From Psococerastis gibbosa (taxonomy: Eukaryota > Arthropoda > Insecta > Psocodea > Psocidae), in assembly GCA_963971405.1 (NCBI GenBank), contig OZ020484.1, positions 37,098,770 through 37,162,769 of the forward strand: 64,000 bases of DNA. The letters run 5' to 3'. The position numbers were made by a program, and so were the translations under genes. The notes under the pieces were generated by a model. That model searched no databases and was not told where the DNA came from. It was given only the letters and a program-made list of their open reading frames with translations. Positions 60,901 to 64,000 of the stretch are shown here, in pieces (position 1 is the first letter of the stretch; each line of letters starts with the position of its first letter).

Positions 60901-62808
60901 AAAATGAGTGATTGTTTCAGCGGTAGCATTGTCCTCTGGCATCAATTGGACAATTGTTAGCGTTAATATGTATCCTTGAACTTAATAATGGCAATAAAAA
61001 TATAGTATGCTGTTCTTTCTCGAGCACAGATTTTAAATTGCATGCCCCAGGAGCGCGTATAAAATAAATATTGACTTTTTGTTGTTCTATTACTAAGCCA
61101 ATCTAGCGGAGTTAGGGGTATAATGCCCTCTCTTACACTCAACTAGGAAGACCCGGAACCGCCTGCTTTACATGGCCAGAAAATGTAGCAAGTGTGGGAC
61201 TCGAACCAACAACCTTTCGGGTGAAAGCCGGAATCTGTACCACTACTCTACATGTTCTGATGTATATTGTTTCAATTCAAAAGTAAATGTATTTGATGTC
61301 CTCATATGGGTCATAAGAATTATCTTATAACAACTTTCGCTTATTGCATATGACATATTTATTGTAATACATCAAAATACAAAAAAAAAATGCCTTATTA
61401 TTGCTAACGGATCAATATTTCACATTTTTAAATGTATATTTTTTCCTTTGTTGTGTAACTCACAAGTACACTAGTTCCTTTCTTTCGAGCAAAATATTCT
61501 TTTTAAAATTGAATAAATATTATACCGAAAGAAAGAAAGTTGTCTTTATTTTCCATTTGAGCGAATTTTGGGTCATTCGGCCCACTCTTACAAATAACAG
61601 TGTTAATTAATAATGTTTCAACTTACAATCATGGTAAAATAATAAGAACGCGGAGATTTTCATTATTTTCTCCAGAATTAATTGAGGTAATAGCGCCAAA
61701 TTTGGACACGAACACCACTATCTAGAGGTAGCGTATTACTGTTAATATCAGTTATAAGCAATGTTAACTTCTTTCAAAAATGAAGATAGTTGACATTTCG
61801 CTAGCAAAAATATATACGAACAAAAATGTCGGTCACATGCCACGGTCTTTCTTTTGACAAATATTTGATATATTTGATGTTGATATTTGAAAGCCAATAA
61901 CAGCTAACAATTTTTTCGCGTGATTACAGTACACACAGTGGTCTGAGTTAAATTAGTGTAGCCCACAGTTTTTTCCCTAAAGTATGATGAAATTTAAGTA
62001 AGATATAATTGTGTATTTTTTCTCATCATTCAAGTCAAACTTGCTAATGAATAAATGAGGTAAATCAAAGAGGGAGGGAATAATATTATGGATTTGTTTA
62101 AAAGGAATGAGTTCTTTATTGGAATGGGCTACTCATTTCTCTCATTGCCTCACCCTCTCAAATGTTTGCCGGTACTTATCACTGATAGGTACTGTACTTC
62201 AACTTTATACTACATACTGTAAGAGCTATTGTTTCGGACTGATTAATCATACAGCCGGTTAGGCGTAGATCGTGGGTTCAAATCCCGCCAAGCCCAGTTT
62301 TTTCCATATCCTCTAATTTCGGTTATAACGAGGAGGTTACCTCTTCAACCAAAGTTAATTTAATGTCAGTGTTATATATACCATATAATACTACAATGTA
62401 TTAATCATATAATCAACAACAATTATAATCAACTAGTGGACCCGGCGAGCTGCTTCGTATCACCAACTTCTCTTTACACATTATTAGTTCACCGTTTGGT
62501 TGTTTACCATACTTTCAATATCAATATTATTTTACTTTAATTAATACATATTTTTGGTTCAGAAAACCCAGAACACCCTACCAAAGTTTCATCACAATCT
62601 GATCAATAATTTCGGAATGCATTGATAGACATACCGAATATATCTCTAATAACTACTAGTTTTAGAACAAATTAAAGTTTAATAAACAACATACCTGGTT
62701 TGTGCGCTGTTTATCCCCAGTGAACCTATAGTAAATTCCTATTGCCACGGAGATAAGCAGCATGACTCCGCAGACCAGGTAGTCGGCCCAACCTAGCGTA
62801 GCACCCAT
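48996..62808 (-). CDS. SLC5A sodium-coupled monocarboxylate transporter
   Basis: Sodium:solute symporter family plasma-membrane protein, closest in memory to SMCT/SLC5A8 and SMVT. Exons, minus strand: 62808-62695, 59366-59145, 58553-58329, 57467-57232, 55657-55360, 54743-54519, 53831-53654, 52961-52768 and probably 49100-48996; phases agree and give 598 residues (human SLC5A8 610). Landmarks: EYLLADRKASMVAVAFSLMA, FMSSITLMGVSAENYSYG, FKLQATSAYEYLERRFG, YMGIVVYAPAIALETVTG, FYATLGGMKAVLATDVFQ, YAVNQAQVQRYLS, DQIMPLYALDALGDLPGLPG, SGALSTVSGALNSLAAVTVE, GAILQAALTIFGVVGGPVLG. About 13 membrane segments. Without the last exon, reading through the exon 8 donor (GTAAGTAT) would end at 52747 after five more residues. 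The final exon (IFDVGNNKSVII...GDTH) has a good acceptor (TTTATTTTCAG) and correct phase but no recognised homology. Confidence 0.9.
49204..49290 (+). repeat. tRNA-derived SINE family 3, copy
   Basis: Looks like a tRNA body: GTGCAGTGGTCAGCATACC, a 5-bp anticodon stem CCACC/GGTGG with loop CCGGCAA, and a perfect B box GGGTTCGAATCCCG. There is no matching acceptor stem, and a TTTTTCCATATC tail like SINE family 1 follows. A SINE head is therefore favoured over a real tRNA gene. Confidence 0.6.
50331..50487. repeat. Hairpin element, second arm type
   Basis: ATTCCATATACTTCAATCG and GAAAAATTGAAAAATGACG pair with CGTCATTTTTCAATTTTTCG and GTATGTGGAATGGGCACC. The middle holds AGCAGACATTAAAGACATAC and ATTCTGCTACCACGTCA. 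The arms pair less perfectly at the outer end than in the 32.5-kb copy. Confidence 0.8.
50530..51110. repeat. Outer hairpin with a second hairpin in its left arm
   Basis: Left arm starts TTAGGCGTCCATTCCACATA, is interrupted at 50553-50693, and resumes TACGTACAACGTCAATGAAA, ending in AAAGGACATTTCAATTT. The right arm is AAATTGAAATGTCCTTCAA... to GTATGTGGAATTGGCGCCTTA. The spacer of about 290 bp is AT-rich. Confidence 0.82.
50553..50693. repeat. Inner hairpin inserted at TACG
   Basis: CCCCCATTCCACATACGTAC... to GGTGGCAGCAGA, loop, then an exact complement ending GTATGTGGAATACCCCCC. It is flanked by TACG at 50549-50552 and 50694-50697, which would be a 4-bp target duplication within the outer hairpin arm. 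Arms match the 32.5-kb hairpin at all but a few positions. Confidence 0.85.
51810..52060 (-). mobile_element. LINE 3' fragment, zinc-finger end
   Basis: Complement encodes TTAAKWGFIAEDDTACECGE, then IQDAAHMLVCRLLPSPC and AAIYWTNQ, the usual cysteine/histidine end of I-group ORF2, followed by a TAAGTAAGTAAGT tail. It meets the plus-strand LINE end-to-end near 51808. Confidence 0.7.
52528..52739. mobile_element. MITE family C
   Basis: Left end AAGGTCATTTTATAGCAGGC, right end GCTATAAAAGGGCCCT: imperfect inverted repeats of about 28 bp including CGGGAGCG / CGCTCC-type pairing. 212 bp, non-coding, next to SLC5A exon 8. Partial relative at 29930. Confidence 0.65.
53022..53105 (+). repeat. Repeat family B, copy 3
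   Basis: AAATCGCTTTCGGCTCTGGC, then CGATAAGGTGTAGGGAGATT and CCGCTTCGCGGGG. In SLC5A intron 7. The block is strongly conserved with 26308-26365. Confidence 0.6.
54847..55237. repeat. Double-layered hairpin element
   Basis: In SLC5A intron 5. Outer arms: TAAGGTGCCCATTCCACCGA... through GTGGTAGCAGACATTCAAGA, mirrored at 55150-55237. Inside, a second palindrome starts CTTAGGTGGCCTTTCCACCG and ends CGGTGGAAACCCCACCTAAG. Both layers carry the same type of terminal motif. Total arm length about 130 bp. Confidence 0.88.
55890..56023 (+). mobile_element. RTE-type LINE 3' tail
   Basis: Short frame ending DDLRRVGLMPEEVLNSQR then a stop, followed within 30 bp by GATGATGATGATG. The C-terminal look and the ATG-type microsatellite tail fit RTE-group elements. 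In SLC5A intron 4, antisense. Confidence 0.6.
56254..57082 (+). repeat. Dispersed repeat family A, full-length copy 9
   Basis: 829 bp in SLC5A intron 4. Left CCGGTCCGAGTTTACTCG and CATGCTTTCCAATTTAT, the G-run followed by TGTCCACCTGACGTCACTGG, a GACA-rich stretch at about 56929-56950, and right end ATAAATTGGAAAGCAATAAT. Very close to copy 5 over its whole length. Confidence 0.8.
59567..60640. repeat. Family A copy 10, split by a LINE
   Basis: The family A left end (ACCGGTCCGAGTTTACTC) lies at 59571-59590. Further family blocks (AATTGATCGATGGGACG, ACAATTGCATAGTCTAG, AACACAGTAATAATGG) lie at about 60425-60640. The LINE at 59599-60394 separates them. Confidence 0.55.
59599..60394 (-). mobile_element. 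5'-truncated LINE with RNase H, copy 2
   Basis: In SLC5A intron 1. Minus-strand sister of the 25415-26225 element: the complement starts CCTGTCTTTTCCTGCTGTAA and encodes the same [18 protein letters not shown]-type stretch. It ends in an A-rich, ATAAA-type tail. Probable diverged target duplication CTCAAACACGG / CTGAAACATGG. Inactive. Confidence 0.8.
60665..60770. repeat. DNA transposon-like terminus
   Basis: GGCAGTAGCGAAACGAGGGG, a G-rich run and GCGGTCCACCCCGGGCGCC: this style of GC-rich end is common in dispersed non-autonomous DNA elements. The second end was not found. Confidence 0.35.
60771..61121. other. Part of SLC5A intron 1
   Basis: AT-rich, nothing recognised. Confidence 0.5.
61122..61255 (-). 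repeat. tRNA-derived SINE family 2, copy
   Basis: Complement: GTAGAGTAGTGGTACAGATT, TTTCACCCGAAAGGTTGTTG, a GGTTCGAGTCCC B box, then CTGGCCATGTAAAGCAGGCG and AGAGGGC, the same order as at 63222-63415. Confidence 0.65.
61256..62262. other. Part of SLC5A intron 1
   Basis: AT-rich intron sequence. No gene, RNA or repeat family of this window recognised. Confidence 0.5.
62263..62370 (+). repeat. tRNA-derived SINE family 1, copy
   Basis: GGTTAGGCGTAGATCGTGGG, a perfect B box (GGGTTCAAATCCCGCC), then CCCAGTTTTTTCCATATCC and CGAGGAGGTTACCTCTTCAA. The last part alone also occurs at about 23635-23690 in IDUA intron 9. Confidence 0.65.
62430..62650 (+). repeat. Dispersed repeat with TTTCATCA motif
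   Basis: ACTAGTGGACCCGGCGAGC, then AAAGTTTCATCACAATCTGA and ATTGATAGACATACCG. Repeats of this style are widespread in arthropod genomes. The family cannot be named here. Confidence 0.35.
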
Positions 62809-63221
62809 TTTCCCGACTGATCAGCAACTTACTGTAACATTTCCATCCTGAAACAATGGAACCATTTTACTGCCATATCATAAGATATTCAAGGCTGATA
62901 TTATACGACGGGTAATATAGTTCGACAGAGCATTTGCATCTGTAACCGATAACAATGCTTTGATACTAAATCACGGCAGCATTGATAACAGGCAGTGACA
63001 ACTTGGATATTAGATGAATTGAATTGAATAATGGGGAAGGTAGCATTGCCGTGGGTTCCATCAGAATAATAAGGTATTAAATTTAAGAAACATCCCGAAT
63101 AACCGACCTTACTCGGGCAATATTAATATCAAATTAAAATTAAATGGGTAATTCTAATGCCCAACTATTACCCGACGCTGCATTATAATGCTATGCTATG
63201 GCAATAATAAATAAGGACTTT
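62809..63221. other. Upstream of the SLC5A gene
   Basis: Should hold its 5' UTR and promoter; a possible acceptor (TTTCAG on the minus strand, about 62849) suggests a non-coding first exon further right. No TATA box stands out. Confidence 0.35.
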
Positions 63222-63415
63222 TTTTGTTCTATTACTAAGCCAACCTAGCGGAGTTAGGGCTATAAAGCCCTCTCTTACACTCAACTAGGAAGGCCCGGGA
63301 CCGCCTGCTTTACATGCCCTCCGAAGCATGGCCAGAAAATGTAGGAAGTGTAGGACTCGAACCAACAACCTTTCGGTTGAAAGTCAGAGTCCGTACCACC
63401 ACTCTACATGTCCAT
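63222..63415 (-). repeat. tRNA-derived SINE family 2, longest copy
   Basis: Complement runs GTAGAGTGGTGGTACGGACT, TTTCAACCGAAAGGTTGTTG, GGTTCGAGTCC, GCTTCGGAGGGCATGTAAAG, GGCGGTCCCGGGCC, GTGTAAGAGAGGGCTTTATA, GCTAGGTTGGCTTAGTAATA, then AACAAAAAAA: about 195 bp, probably full length. Confidence 0.7.
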
Positions 63416-63540
63416 TATTTTTTCACCAGGTAATGGTCACAGGGCGCTTGTTGTTGTTGATAGTAGCATGTAATGCTAATGATTGCCAATAATCGATCGA
63501 TCACAGTAAAGTTGATTTAGTGGTACCACAAAGAGCCGTG

Positions 63541-63820
63541 CAATTAAATATTCCGCATAATTTTAATCAAAGCACTCCTGCTGAAGGCGTCCAACTTGTC
63601 GATCCTCTTGATTTCAGCAGGGAGTTTATTAAAACGACTAATCCCAAAGTCAAACACAGAATTTTTATCAAACATGGAATTTTTATGTTCTAAACTGAAC
63701 TTATCAGCATTCCTGGTGTCATAACCTATGAACATCTTTAAATTTTTTATTTTTCTTCAAATATGCCGGGACAAGATTGTTTTCTATCTTATACTTGTAT
63801 ATAAAAGTCCTAACATAGCA
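63541..63820 (-). mobile_element. LINE 3' fragment, ORF2 C-terminus
   Basis: Minus frames read VRTFIYKYKIENNLVPAYLK and, in another frame, NADKFSLEHKNSMFDKNSV then FNKLPAEIKRIDKLDAF, the typical C-terminal region of CR1/RTE-group ORF2. One frame change near 63735 marks decay. Confidence 0.7.
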
Positions 63821-63902
63821 TAACATAGTCATTTATCCCCACTTACAATTTTATTTATTTATCTATTGTGATTTCTTTTTACACCCTTATGGACCCTTAA
63901 GA

Positions 63903-64000
63903 GCCTGCAGCCTAATCATGGCGATTATAATACCGGTATTTATTTAATCCCCTGCAGTCTGATCATGGCGATTTTAATACCGGTATTCATTTAATCCCCT
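63903..64000. repeat. Tandem units related to the 44.4-kb MITE end
   Basis: Two units of about 48 bp, each with CTGATCATGGCGATT-type start, AATACCGGTATT and CATTTAATCCCCT end, continue to the window edge. They match the terminus of the element at 44390-44574 at most positions. Confidence 0.75.

Noticed and set aside
61180-61255. Functional tRNA genes at SINE family 2 heads
   Set aside because: Three copies share a long non-tRNA body and an A-rich end; the acceptor stems do not pair.

Overview
The window is eukaryotic and almost certainly arthropod, probably an insect or close pancrustacean. Coding sequence sits in short exons with GT-AG introns, the background is AT-rich and packed with transposon debris, and one small gene encodes an insect-type secreted precursor resembling Nplp4. 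I cannot name the species. Exon boundaries were placed by hand from splice sites, reading phase and remembered family sequences; no alignment was run.

Layout, left to right. (1) About 1-7100: flank, then a BEL/Pao LTR element (745-6713) abutting a copy of a dispersed repeat, family A. (2) 7334-10772, minus: a three-exon gene for a 90-residue Tyr/Pro/Ala-rich secreted peptide, with a TATA box and a first coding exon of only 12 nt. (3) 10.8-17.4 kb: no gene; SINEs and family A copies. (4) 17428-24116, plus: alpha-L-iduronidase, 11 exons. (5) 24608-31703, minus: COX15 heme A synthase, 6 exons, tail-to-tail with IDUA. (6) 31987-46541, plus: ABHD2-like serine hydrolase, 7 exons, head-to-head with COX15 across 283 bp that probably form a bidirectional promoter. 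Its first intron carries a LINE whose two ORFs are both open. (7) 48996-62808, minus: SLC5A-type sodium-coupled monocarboxylate transporter, 8 sure exons plus a probable distant last exon, tail-to-tail with ABHD2. (8) The right edge holds SINE and LINE pieces and the start of a short tandem array.

The four larger host genes are unrelated in function: lysosomal glycosaminoglycan breakdown, mitochondrial heme A synthesis, lipid ester hydrolysis and plasma-membrane solute uptake. All reconstruct to family-typical lengths with conserved catalytic or ligand residues, so they look functional.

The most unusual content is a family of near-perfect foldback (hairpin) elements. They share the terminal motif AGGYGCCCATTCCAC and a core AGCAGACATT, but have different arm sequences. 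They occur at 32.5, 44.7, 50.3-51.1 and 54.8 kb, and in two places one hairpin lies inside another. Three of them sit inside a 1.4-kb element with terminal inverted repeats, itself inserted in a LINE RNase H region. A second, unrelated foldback at 21.7 kb has an F-F-R-R unit arrangement.
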